From contig NC_064036.1 in assembly GCF_932526225.1 (NCBI RefSeq), positions 10,547,519 through 10,611,518 on the forward strand: a stretch of 64,000 nt of DNA, written 5' to 3'. Both the position numbers and the translations under genes were made by a program. The notes under the pieces were generated by a model that was not told where the DNA came from, ran no database searches, and was given only the letters and a program-made list of their open reading frames with translations. The stretch is from Nematostella vectensis (taxonomy: Eukaryota > Cnidaria > Anthozoa > Actiniaria > Edwardsiidae). This document shows positions 1-9,444 of this stretch, piece by piece. Every line of letters begins with the position of its first letter. Position 1 is the first letter of the stretch.

Positions 1-1648
1 ATAAAAATCAGTAATATTTGCATGTTAGCAAAAGGGATGTAAATAAAGCCGCGTGGGGCCTGGGTTCTATTAGGTTTTCCTTCTTCTTCAAATGTAGCTT
101 TTTATAGCTATTTATATGTTTTTTGGCTCGGAATTCGAAAGAATACAGCTGAAATGATAGAAATTGTTTTCAAATATGTGCATTTTGATCTTTTTTTGTG
201 TCTTGAAAAGGTATGGAAATCTTACCACAGGGTACCCGCAACACCAGATTTCTAAAAAAAAAATTGCTCTTTATTTATGGTCCGCAAATGGTACCGGAGG
301 GCACCGGTCTCAATATTGATTACCATCCTCTAGGCTATTTTTATACCAAGTTTGGTGCTTTTGTTCGCTGTGTATAGATTGAGCTCTTTTTGTGCTATAC
401 AATATGTTTGATGGTCATCACACACCCACACACAAAAATAATTAATCATGAGCAAATCGATTCTATTAGAAGATTCCAAGGTTACGTTCGAATAGCCTAG
501 CAACCAAGTAAGGATATGTTTTCCACTAGCTAGCAACTTGATTGGCCGGAAAAGGTGTGAGTGATTGCTTTCCAAATAAATGATTGTCTTGGTGAAAAAG
601 GAATTATAATGATACTCTGCAGTGTCTTGTTCTTTATTTCGAAGGTGGAAAAAGCGAGAATTAAGGTAAGAAACTCAACTCACAGAGGAACTTTAAAGGT
701 TCCAAAACTTGAGAATGCAGACGAATATGTTATATGCATGATGTGAACTCATGATATACACACATGACATGACATTCTTAGATAAGTATTTTATGTCTTG
801 ATTCTCATATGATTTTCTTTGATCTCGTGACTACATCGAAGCTTTATAGAACTTGTTATTTTTTTTTTTATTAACAAGCATTCTGCGCGTTTGTAATTCT
901 CACAATTTGTAATACTTTCAAAAAAATATTTTTTTACTACTTTTTTCCTTGTCAAATCACATACGTTTTCCAGAAAAAAGTTCGATTTTAACTAGCAAAC
1001 ATGAAATCTTTATTTAATAAAAGATATAGATTCATAAAAGGGTTTGTGATTTTTTCAGATAGGCCGTTTCGAGGTCTAGTGATCCGGTAATTATATCGAA
1101 ATACTGCCCTTGTGTCTTATATTGTAATCCCATCAAGAGATCGTGCAAACAAACTGCGGAATCTTCTGTAAATAAAAAGATTCCAACATTTCCATAAATG
1201 CTTTCTTTTCATGTAATTATTGTTGACCCATAAAAAAATTCGGGATCAACTCTTTAAAAATATACATAAAAGAACACTGAAGCCCAAGAGCTAATCATTT
1301 CTAAGCTCAGAAAATAATGAATAACTATCAATTAGTCTGTACCCTCTGAGCAGTGTTTTTCATAAACTTTTTACTAGTGATAAGCTCGAGTCTCTTTTAT
1401 TCGTTTTTTGTTGTTTGCGTCCTTTCCATTGGTGAGAATCTAAACAAATTTACAGGCAAAGAAATAATACTAAGACACAGAGGTACTAAAATAGTCTCTG
1501 GCTGTGGGATTATTGGTCTGACTGGTCGTGGGCGTATTCATACTTTGTTTGGAGAAGATCCTTATTGTTACAGATTAATAGCTACTTTACGGATTGATTG
1601 CTACTATACAAATTGATTGATACTATAATGTCTTCTCTTATCTCCTAG
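1..1648. other. AT-rich flank without a recognisable gene
   Basis: I see no protein family in any frame; the open frames are short and of low complexity. A good splice acceptor (tatctcctag) ends at 1648, so part of this stretch may be the promoter and a 5' UTR intron of the Ly6-like gene that starts at 1669. Confidence 0.5.
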
Positions 1649-1668
1649 GAATCGTAATCCCACGCAAC

Positions 1669-2228
1669 ATGAAGGGTTCTACCGCCGTAGTTATCGTGTC
1701 TGCCATGCTGCTCTGTCACGCAGGTACAAACAATGCAATAGTTAACACATGTCGCCTGCTAATCCCCCCCCCCATACACACACCACTGTGCTCCACTCGT
1801 AAGCTTTATCTTGTTCTATTCCAGGTCTTAGTACTGGCATCGCTTGCTACTCCCCCCTCCCCCCCTCCCTCTACATTATTGTGCCCCCCAATCGTAAGCT
1901 TTATCTTGTTCTATTCCAAGGTCTTAGTACTTGCGTCGCTCCCCCCCCCCCCCCCCCCTACACCACTGTGCTTTACTCGTAAGCTTTATCTTGTTCTATT
2001 TCAGGTCTGAGTGCTGGCATCGCTTGCTACTCCTGTCCCACGTTGTCCCATAACTGCTATCAACAGAAGAAAATCGTTGATTGCGGCTCAAGCCGGTGCA
2101 GTAAGATCGCAGCCCCCGACGGCAGATTCCAGCTGGGGTGCCAAAGTAGCTTTATCTGCGACTACTTTCCTTCAATCAATGGCTACCAACTAACATGCTG
2201 TCGGTCGCATCTTTGTATGACTAACTGA
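1669..2228 (+). CDS. Secreted three-finger (Ly6/uPAR-like) protein, two exons
   Basis: Exon 1 is 1669-1723 and exon 2 is 2005-2228, joined in phase 1 through a gcag|gtacaa donor and a tatttcag acceptor. The spliced product is about 92 residues. Residues 1-18 form a hydrophobic signal peptide (MKGSTAVVIVSAMLLCHA). The mature part has the Cys spacing of an LU/three-finger domain: an early CYSC pair, several spaced cysteines and a terminal CC-x4-C followed by TN. No GPI-anchor tail is seen, so it is probably secreted. The family includes receptor modulators and venom three-finger proteins; the sequence alone does not show which role applies. The start is the only ATG giving a signal peptide. A 5' UTR exon probably begins at 1649. 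The intron contains two decayed copies of its own acceptor region. Confidence 0.75.
1788..2040 (+). repeat. Tandemly repeated splice acceptor plus exon head (3 copies)
   Basis: The last part of the Ly6 intron and the first bases of exon 2 occur three times, with AG ends at 1824, 1920 and 2004. Each copy has the shared core taagctttatcttgttcta followed by ccag, ccaag or tcag and a gtctgagtgctgg-like exon head. The third copy continues into the real coding exon. The first two run into poly-C tracts. Confidence 0.85.
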
Positions 2229-2250
2229 TAATTGCCATGTCAAATCTAAC

Positions 2251-2256
2251 AATAAA
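2251..2256 (+). terminator. Polyadenylation signal of the Ly6-like gene
   Basis: An AATAAA hexamer lies 23 bases after the stop codon, followed by a GT-rich stretch, as expected for a short 3' UTR. Confidence 0.6.
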
Positions 2257-2511
2257 AGTCGCTCATGTATGCTTGTCTTTGTCAAATGAAAGTTCTCATG
2301 GATGATATGCTGATTGTGAATGTTTTTTTATTATAATTTCTAATAATGGGAAATTTAAAAACAGAAAACATATTATGTACCCTGCACGCCGTCAAACATA
2401 TATTGGACCGCCTTTTTGTTACCAGATGATTATTTGCCGTTGTCGGTAACTAGATTCCTTTTAAAAAATCGAGAAAGCCAAAACTGGTAAAAAAAAAAGG
2501 GATCGGCTATT

Positions 2512-2571
2512 TATCGAGTTATGAGCTGAGTTGAGTTTGAGTTGAGTTGAGTTTAAGTTGAGTTTGAGTTA
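2512..2571 (+). repeat. Left inverted repeat of the composite element
   Basis: Repeated gagttgagttt motif. Its reverse complement is found at 8319-8376 with a few indels. Confidence 0.6.
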
Positions 2572-2829
2572 CCGCAAAATGCCAAGAAATAGCGAGTAGG
2601 GCAGATAATGTCAACGGTTGGTTTCTGCATAAACATGAGTAATAGCAGGGACCATAAAAGGTATTATTTTACGACCAAAAGGTCGCCTCGGTAAGGGAAA
2701 ACAGGGTTCCTGCAGAAAACAATCAAGCTCTTGCGGTAAGTTTGTATGTGGACATGTTATACATGATTTTAAAGCTAAAAGATCATATCATATTTATATG
2801 ACTGCGCTATTATGGTATTTTAGATTTTT

Positions 2830-2861
2830 ACTCGTGCCCAAGGCCTTTGGCCGGCACGAGT
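2830..2861. repeat. Short hairpin
   Basis: Arms ACTCGTGCC and GGCACGAGT enclose a loop that is itself nearly palindromic (ccaaggcctttgg). The arm shares ACTCGTG with the minisatellite that follows. Confidence 0.6.
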
Positions 2862-2928
2862 CTTAAAATGCTGTTTGTTTTTTCGTTTTCGGCGTCGAGC
2901 TAGCACTACTAGACTCAAAACGTTTTTT

Positions 2929-3152
2929 ACCACTGGTGACAACCACTGGTGACAACCACTCGTGACAACCACTCGTGACAACCACTCGTGACAACCACTC
3001 GTGACAACCACTCGTGACAACCACTCGTGACAACCACTCGTGACAACCACTCGTGACAACCACTCGTGACAACCACTGGTGACAAAACCACTGGTGACAA
3101 CCACTCGTGACAACCACTCGTGACAACCACTCGTGACAAAACCACTGGTGAC
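2929..3152. repeat. 13-bp minisatellite
   Basis: About 16 head-to-tail copies of gtgacaaccactc with single-base variants (CTG or CTC, extra AA). The open frames on both strands over this stretch are repeat translations and are not annotated as genes. Confidence 0.9.
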
Positions 3153-3871
3153 AGCAGCCGTTCGAGTAGCAGCAAATAACGACGAGACCAACAAAGTTAA
3201 AATGGTCGCCACCCCTTCCATTCGTGAGGGAGCTGTCCCAGCAGCGGCTGTTCGAGTAGCAGCCAATAACGAAGAGAGCAAAAGTGTGCCCGATCTGCCA
3301 ATGCTTCACAGTAATGGGAAAATGACTTTTTTATTTGCTATTATTATTGTATTGATTATTATTTTCAATCTATGCAACAAACTGAAACTTGATTTTGATG
3401 TTAATAACTCACAAAACATTGGTAAGAATAAAGGACATATTGTTATAAACAGTCAAGTGGATTGTTACAAGAACTATAGTTTATATTTTATTCTCTTTTA
3501 TGTCAATTTGTCTATCAAGCTATTAATTTATCCTTATTTTTAAACTTTTTCATATATACCATGTTTTTTATTCAGATCTAAGCTTTGATGCAGATGATTG
3601 TTTCTCAGAAGTATTTCAAATGTCTGTAAAAGTAAGTAAGAAAAATACATTATTGATACCAATAAAGAGCTGTGTATCTCGACGTGCCAAGTTTGTCAGC
3701 ATGTACTACAATAAACATCGAAACACATATTTCCGTGGTGTTAAACGAGACCGTGAACCAAGCAGACTACCTGTGAAACAGCTTACCCATGCTTTCTTTA
3801 AGAAAAGAGCTAAAAGAAGGGTTGTAAGAAAACACATAAAAAAATGTACCGAAGTCATCAAGGATACATAA
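3133..3871 (+). CDS. Putative element ORF1, two exons: membrane segment plus basic tail
   Basis: The first frame (3133-3421) ends at a strong donor (attg|gtaaga). The second (3576-3871) begins after a tttattcag acceptor. They join in phase 1 to give about 194 residues. The first part has two near-identical AAVRVAANN boxes and a hydrophobic segment (FLFAIIIVLIIIFNL). The second part is very basic (KKRAKRRVVRKHIKK). I do not recognise the family. It stops at 3871, 25 bases beyond a run of seven A (3838-3844) where the next frame begins, so a one-base slip in that run could have separated it from the protease frame. It is probably an N-terminal piece of a transposon polyprotein. Confidence 0.35.
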
Positions 3872-4830
3872 TATTCGTGCATATAATCTTGGTAACAAAC
3901 TACATATTGATGAAGATGATAAGTGCCTTTGTAGATGGAAGTACACACACACACTTTCATAATGGATCCACTAAATCTGTGTATAAAGGTCTTAACCACA
4001 AGATTTATTATTGCAATTACTGCCTGTGTATGGATATAGAAAAAAAACCTGGCCCTACCATTCCCACTAATCCCAGTAAAACAATCAATGCACCTTACAG
4101 TCAAGGAACTGTGTCTGTATTTGGTCAAAACACTGGTCAACAATGTGTTGCAATGACTTTATGTGCTCTTATTTACAAAGACACAAAGCCAATAACTTGT
4201 TCAACAGACCTGGTTCAAATAATGAATACTGGAAATGAATTGTACTCTTTATTGTCAAGGTTATGGAACCAGTCATTTTTATTGTTAACAGAATTGCCTA
4301 CCATACTTAAGGTACAGGACATTAATTATGAGCTTAATTAAAGTGAAAGTTATACAGGGTCTCTGAATGGTAATTCTGATATTCAAGGATTTATGATCTC
4401 AATGTCCTTTGATAATGCAATCCAATCTTTAATAGATCAGAGATACAATTCTTTCCTGTTGACAATAGCATCTGAGACAGTCGGTATTTATTACAATGTC
4501 GATAATGTATTTAAAATCTTTGATTCCCATGCTAAAAATTTGCACGGCTTAATTGATATTGAAGGTACATGTGTGTTGCTTGAAGTACAAACAATAAATG
4601 ATTTGAAGCAATACTTTCAAGTTCTTCATAAAAACAGCACTGTTCAATTTGAACTCAGAGGTGTACATATTGACAAGTCAGGGGAGATTAATTCAGATAA
4701 TAACAATGATCAAGTATGTAGAACTACTGCTAATTATAAAGAATGTACTACAACAACTGAGAGCAATGCTCCTATAGATATTATCAATAAAAGATGGTGC
4801 TTAGTAATTGCAGTTTATTGCATTTCTTGA
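3844..4830 (+). pseudogene. Broken C76-like (herpes tegument USP-like) cysteine protease of a mobile element
   Basis: One reading frame runs across the whole interval and is interrupted by a single TAA at 4339-4341, so I treat it as a decayed gene. Near the N-terminus is a 2A-like motif, DIEKKPGP, in which the usual Asn before PGP is Lys. Next comes a domain with the fold signature of papain-like deubiquitinases of the tegument-USP type: the nucleophile box FGQNTGQQCVAM and, about 130 residues later, the acid/His box IFDSHAKN, followed by GTCVLLEV. From memory, this domain is common in large polyproteins of fish and cnidarian transposons; that is established context, not a search result. The tail after about residue 280 is Thr/Asn-rich and unrecognised. 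Confidence 0.6.
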
Positions 4831-5337
4831 CTCTGGGTTCAGGTTCAAGACTGACCTGGGATACCAGGCCACACCCCTTAGTAAAATTATTTGTCCAACC
4901 AAAATCACGCTCTATGCCAATATAAAACTAGCTTCCCTATGCAGAATGGGCACGAGTTAACCTTGGCACAAGGTCTACTTTTTCATTACAGAGCCGGTAA
5001 AGTTTCTGCTGGCCACGTGATTGAGGCGAAGTTGATTCCACAGGAATCCCAATGGTCTAAAGTTACAATATCATAATGTAGATATTTTAGAAGTTCAACA
5101 TAACAAATAAACAGTTCAACAAATAAACCAATAAATAAAAAGTACTAATAATTGGAATGATTATAACAGTGATTATTGAATGATTATAAGGGAGTTTGTG
5201 AAATACATTTCCCGCCAAATTTATTAAAAATACCCGGATGACGGCGCGCTTGTATTTTCGCACACATTCTTGATCCACCACAACCGTTCATACTACGGAA
5301 TTAGTCTAGTTCTACAGCTTTTTTCTTTGTTTTGTAA
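4831..5337 (+). other. Spacer between protease and OTU fragments
   Basis: It contains a possible acceptor (gactctgggttcag near 4842) followed by a short open stretch, and an open frame at 4891-5076 that I cannot assign. It may hold further decayed polyprotein sequence. Confidence 0.3.
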
Positions 5338-6026
5338 ATGGACAACGAACTCAAGAAAGCAGGATTTGCAGTAACTTTCAATCCTGGAGGGAATGGCGAT
5401 TGCTTTTTCGCGGCGGCAGGCCATCAACTTGGAGAATCAGTAACCATGTTGAATATTGCGGTGTTAAAGTACCTTGAAAAGAATCAAGTAAATACCTTTA
5501 TATTAACTATGAAAGAAACAGCTTTTTAGCTGTTTCTTTCATAGTTAATATAAAGGTATTTACTTGGTATATACAACAGCTTTTTAGCTGTTTCTTTCAT
5601 TTTAATCAATAACGTGAAATAGAGCTAGTCCTAAAAAGAAATCGCTAGCATGCTCGGTATGCTCTGCAGTTGACTAGAGACGGGTCGAGGTTTAGCTGAA
5701 GCGTTTTCACTCTAAAAGAGTCGGATCTGTCCTGGCTTGTAACTAGTTGTTTTTAAACTGAAAGTATTAGTGGTTTCAAGAAAAATGAACTGACTCCCAG
5801 AAAAACGCACACAGTGATCGCGATTCATTGATTTCATCTCAATCGGCAGCATGATGGAGGTGACAGATTTCAATTCCTGTCCAAAGAGGACTTTGCGGAT
5901 ACCATAATGCCTGGGAGTTGGAGAGCGGCCATAAAGAAGCTGAGGGACGACTTTGCCATCGATCTGGTAATCCAGACATTCTCGGATGTTTTCCGCCAGG
6001 AGTTGGTGATGGTGACAATTGATCAA
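5338..6026 (+). CDS. OTU-like cysteine protease fragment, at least two exons
   Basis: Exon 1 (5338-5487, 50 codons) begins MDNELKKAGF and carries the OTU catalytic box GNGDCFFAAAGHQLG, with Asp and the nucleophile Cys in place. Exon 2 is 5850-6026. It opens after a cggcag acceptor, reads in phase 0 and includes MPGSWRAAIKK, which aligns with the OTU segment in which W-G-x-x-x-E/L leads to the central helix, then ends VTIDQ at a perfect gtaagt donor. The catalytic His, expected further downstream, was not found, because a MITE follows. OTU domains are deubiquitinases and are often carried by transposons. Expression is unknown. The fragment may belong to the surrounding element. Confidence 0.55.
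5485..5566. repeat. Perfect 39-bp palindrome with TTTT loop
   Basis: The left arm 5485-5523 is the exact reverse complement of 5528-5566, separated by TTTT. A further partial copy of the right-arm centre (acagctttttagctg and on) follows at about 5576-5600. The palindrome overlaps the 3' end of OTU exon 1 and its GT donor at 5488. Confidence 0.95.
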
Positions 6027-6078
6027 GTAAGTTTTGACTTGGATCTTTTACTTGCCATTTTTACACTAGTCCACACAT

Positions 6079-6467
6079 CCCGGGGGGGGGGGGGGGGGAG
6101 AGGGGACTCTCCCTAAAAATGTACATATGCTCGTCGAAAAAATGAATTTAGCAAAATGGGTGTGGTTTCTGGGTTTTTTTTTAACCCTAAGGGATAGCAG
6201 ATTAAACAAACAGATTATCAGGTTTTAGCAGTTTTGTTAACGGGCTTCTAAGACTCTCCTATCAAGCACGCCTCAGAAGGTCCTACAAACTGTAATAGGA
6301 AGTGTGATTTTTTTAAAATTTTTGGGGGTCGGTCCCCTGGTAGACACCCTAAGGAATAGCAGATTTCCAGAAGACTCTAAGGGATAGCACTTCGGGTAAT
6401 TTTTTTACCCTAAGGGATAGGACAAGCATATGTACATTTTTTAGGGAGAGTCCCCCCCCCCCCCCGG
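6079..6467. mobile_element. MITE with poly-G/poly-C terminal inverted repeats
   Basis: The ends are a run of G followed by actctccctaaaaatgtac on the left and the reverse complement on the right, with the match running on to CATATGC. The inside holds no coding frame but three or four copies of ccctaagggatagcag. Length is about 390 bp. It sits just after the OTU exon 2 donor. No clear target duplication. Confidence 0.75.
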
Positions 6468-7170
6468 CAACATATTCTACCACCAATGCAACAAACAAAT
6501 CCGATTGATTGCATAATTATAACTCAGTTGCGTAATACAACAGGCTGATGGAACAAATGTAATAGAATAAAAAGAAAACTCCATCTAAAAGTGGTTTGTT
6601 TTGATATAGGATGATAAAACCGGCACATTGTATCACAGTGTTGACACAAAGAAGCCTAATACTGGCACGAGCAGCTATTTTATTTTATTTTTTTTACGCT
6701 GTGTAAGAAATGAGAGATCAGTCTGCCTTTCGCAGGCTAAAATTGCCTCTGCTTGCAGGAGACACGGCAGCCGTGTACGGGAACCCAAATGCTAGAGACA
6801 TGGCAGTGTCAGAAAATCGTCTTTTTCAAGCAAACGAAGTATTTTTAAATTTGCTCACACTTTGAAGTTATTTTAAATTACCCGGCGTAACAAACTGAAC
6901 AAAATTTTAATCGGAATTTAAACACAGGAAAATCGCAGGTGAAAAATAACATTTTTTATATTTTACTTCTCCAATTAAGCCCATTCAGAAAAAAAACACA
7001 AACACATGTTCCTGTGGTATGTATTATGTTGTGGAAACTTCTTTTTGCATGAAAATGCTGTAATCAGAAAAAAAGAAAACAACGGAATATACCAGATAAC
7101 CAACATTTCATAGTAACCAAATCAACTTGCCAAACACTTTATCAATAAATGGCCTTTTCTTATTCTACAG

Positions 7171-7596
7171 AAACAGAAAAGATGTCATTGCGCATCTCCT
7201 ATGGAGTGGTGGGATGAAGAAACCTATTACCCAGGCATTCCATTGTGGAAAGGGAAACCGCTGGTTGTTGTATATGTTAATTTTTAAAATAAAAGTTACG
7301 AATCAAGTGGTTCAGTAGATTCAGATGATAATCATGGTGGTGACAAGAACAGTGAAAAGCGTAATGCTCGGTTCCGGTCAGCACCAAGTAAAGCCTTTAC
7401 AAGATCATTGGAATTAGCGAAAAAGGAGAGATATACATTGTTAGATAGTCAAAAGAAGGACGGTACTTTTCTCATTCGATCCGGAACCAATATCTACACT
7501 GTCAGAATATCTCGCGATCCAACGTGCGACTGTACATACTCAAGCCCAACTCAAGTCTGTAAACACGTCATTTCTGTCATGATGAACTATTTCCAG
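7171..7596 (+). pseudogene. SWIM zinc-finger protein fragment with one in-frame stop
   Basis: A frame opens after a ttattctacag acceptor at 7170 and stays open to about 7596 except for a TAA at 7285-7287. The N-terminal part has RCHC and EWWDEETYYPG. The C-terminal part carries the SWIM zinc-binding pattern: CDC, then CKH about ten residues on (CDCTYSSPTQVCKH). SWIM fingers are typical of MULE-type transposases and of other element or host proteins. No transposase DDE core was found nearby, so this is a relic. What precedes it (6470-7170) shows no other recognisable domain. Confidence 0.5.
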
Positions 7597-7786
7597 GTTC
7601 CTTTTTTGCGCTCGCCCCCAGGATCCCTCGATGCTCAAAATTCAAGATGGCGCCCGATTACCGGAACGGAGCGGGTTTTCCGCGATAAAACACTGAGTAC
7701 CGCCTGCTAGCAGGCTAACCAAAGCGTGATCTCACCATGACATGTTCTAACGTGACGTGTCTCACCGGGACGTGTCTCCCCTCCAG

Positions 7787-7977
7787 GGAGCTGTACGTGG
7801 CGTCCATCTTCGTGGCCGTCATCTCCATGCTCTTCATTCTGACCGTGAACCTGAACGCGCTGGCCCCCATCGTCACCATGCCCTTCCTCGTCACCTACGC
7901 CGCTATCGAATACACCTACTTCAAGCTCGCCATGAGCTACAATCTCAAGCAGAAACAAAAGCTACTCGACGCCGTGC
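7787..7977 (+). pseudogene. Isolated exon resembling an SLC12-family transporter
   Basis: After a good acceptor (gtgtctcccctccag, AG at 7785-7786) comes a GC-rich frame with two hydrophobic stretches: VASIFVAVISMLFILTV and LAPIVTMPFLVTYAAIEY. It ends in a Lys/Gln-rich segment. The string LAPIVTMPFLVTYA is characteristic of cation-chloride cotransporter-type proteins and to my memory closest to the SLC12A8 branch. Base composition and codon use differ strongly from the AT-rich surroundings. No neighbouring exons of such a gene are visible, and the frame then runs into unrelated sequence and stops at 8007-8009. I infer a captured or duplicated host exon. It could also be one exon of an otherwise decayed gene. 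Confidence 0.45.
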
Positions 7978-8318
7978 GCCCATGTAGCAGGATTTTCGTT
8001 CCTACCTGATTTTGTTCCGGCCGGAACAAAAGTCCTAGAAAAACAGTTCCGGCCGCAACGAATCATCTGAATTTTCGAGATTTTGTGCCCGGGAATTCAG
8101 TTCCGCACCCGCGATTTTAGTTCCTACTCTAACAACCACCAAACCCTGACCAAACTGACCTCCAAACTTGTAAACAATAATACTTAGGGTGCGACGAACA
8201 CGACCCGTCAATCAAAATACTTGACGCATCAATAACGTCACCTGGTAGATAGAAAGACAGACTTCTCGGAGTTCTCACGTTAAAATATAGTGAGATTTTT
8301 ATTTTGACAGCTTTCTAA

Positions 8319-8376
8319 GGTAACTCAAACTCAACTCAAACTTAACTCAAACTCAACTCAACGCATAACTCGATGA
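8319..8376 (-). repeat. Right inverted repeat of the composite element
   Basis: Imperfect reverse complement of 2512-2571, built from aactcaaactcaactc blocks. Confidence 0.6.
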
Positions 8377-9444
8377 TTAGTCTATCTCGTAAAAAACGAA
8401 CTAGCAAATTTATACTAAAAAAAAGTTGTCCTGCGTCAAATATATCTTATTTGCAGGCGCTTGCAAAACTGGGGCTCTAAAAAATCTTTGATGGTCAAGA
8501 GGGGGTAAATATGCAAATGGTCAGATTTTCGTTAAGGGTGAAGGGAGGTGTTAGAGAAATTGTCACTAACAAGAACTCATCTCGTCAATAACTCATCACC
8601 CACCCCCTCTGTATAATGCACTGCCCAACAATGTCAAACTGTCTTACTGGAGAACGTGGGCTGTTGGCCGCAGTGTAAGCATGGTCTAAATTAAATGTTT
8701 ACATACTCCTCGCCAAGGTTAGAGACTTTAGGTCGCACTGGGTTGTGCAATTTAAGAGGGCCCGTTGGCGGAAATATACTGGGAATGACTAACAGTCACG
8801 GATATTGCTGAAGAGTCCATGGGATTTAATACGAGTCATTTTATTTTATCGTCAATTATTTTGTAGGATTACCGTTTCTTTGGCGACAGAAAGCTAGCTG
8901 AGAGAGTTCATGACGACTGTGGTTTCCATAGCTGTAAAAACAGCTGCTTTATCTTAAAAAAAATGTAAATATATATAGCACCCTTCTACACCAATATCAT
9001 ATTTGCTACCGTCATCCTCGTGATAAGGTTTTTATATAAGAACCTCACTCGCTGACGCTATCGCACGAGCGCTCATGTGCGAGAATACAGAAAGAGTATG
9101 AAAACAAAGAAAACAAAACAAACTTACGATGCAAATTAATCGTTGCACTCAATTAAGCCATCTTGACTACTCAAGGCGTTTATTGACTGAATTTATGAAA
9201 TGAATTAGATCTTCGAAGTAAGTGAACGGAGATCTATTTAAACATTAATTCGCCATGTATACACACCAAGTCAGGTCTTCAAAAACGTCCAATCGAACCA
9301 ACGGATCCATGAATGCTTTTAAATAATTGATGATATTCCTGAAGTGAAGGAAATTCTCAAAGGTTTTACAAAGGTTTGATCATGAACTCATCCGACTCTC
9401 CGTGGGTATGTAAGGCCAGACTCGCCTTGTGGTGATATTTCTTC
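8377..9444 (+). promoter_or_regulatory. 5' flank of the espin-like gene, with a TATA-like box
   Basis: No coding sequence is seen. A tttatataag element lies at 9031-9040, about 400 bases before the start codon. Whether it is a core promoter cannot be decided here; a 5' UTR intron is also possible. Confidence 0.25.

Larger units (their letters stand above)
2512..8376. mobile_element. Composite element region bounded by inverted repeats
   Basis: Left (2512-2571) and right (8319-8376) ends are imperfect inverted copies of about 58 bp. They are built from GAGTTGAGTTT blocks and share the outer string ATCGAGTTATG. Between them lie fragments of element-type proteins (C76-like protease, OTU protease, SWIM zinc finger), a minisatellite, a perfect palindrome, a nested MITE and one host-like transporter exon. 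I could not find a clear target-site duplication, so it is not certain that these repeats are the true termini of one element rather than subterminal repeats or two nested elements. The mix of OTU and SWIM domains recalls MULE-type DNA transposons, while the protease resembles polyproteins of large Helitron-like elements. Both assignments are inference. Confidence 0.5.

Noticed and set aside
1353-1616. 87-aa frame with hydrophobic start
   Set aside because: It resembles a signal peptide only because of T-rich sequence; the rest has no domain.
2820-3309. Minus-strand frames with repeated CHEWLSRVV
   Set aside because: Translation of the 13-bp minisatellite in three frames.
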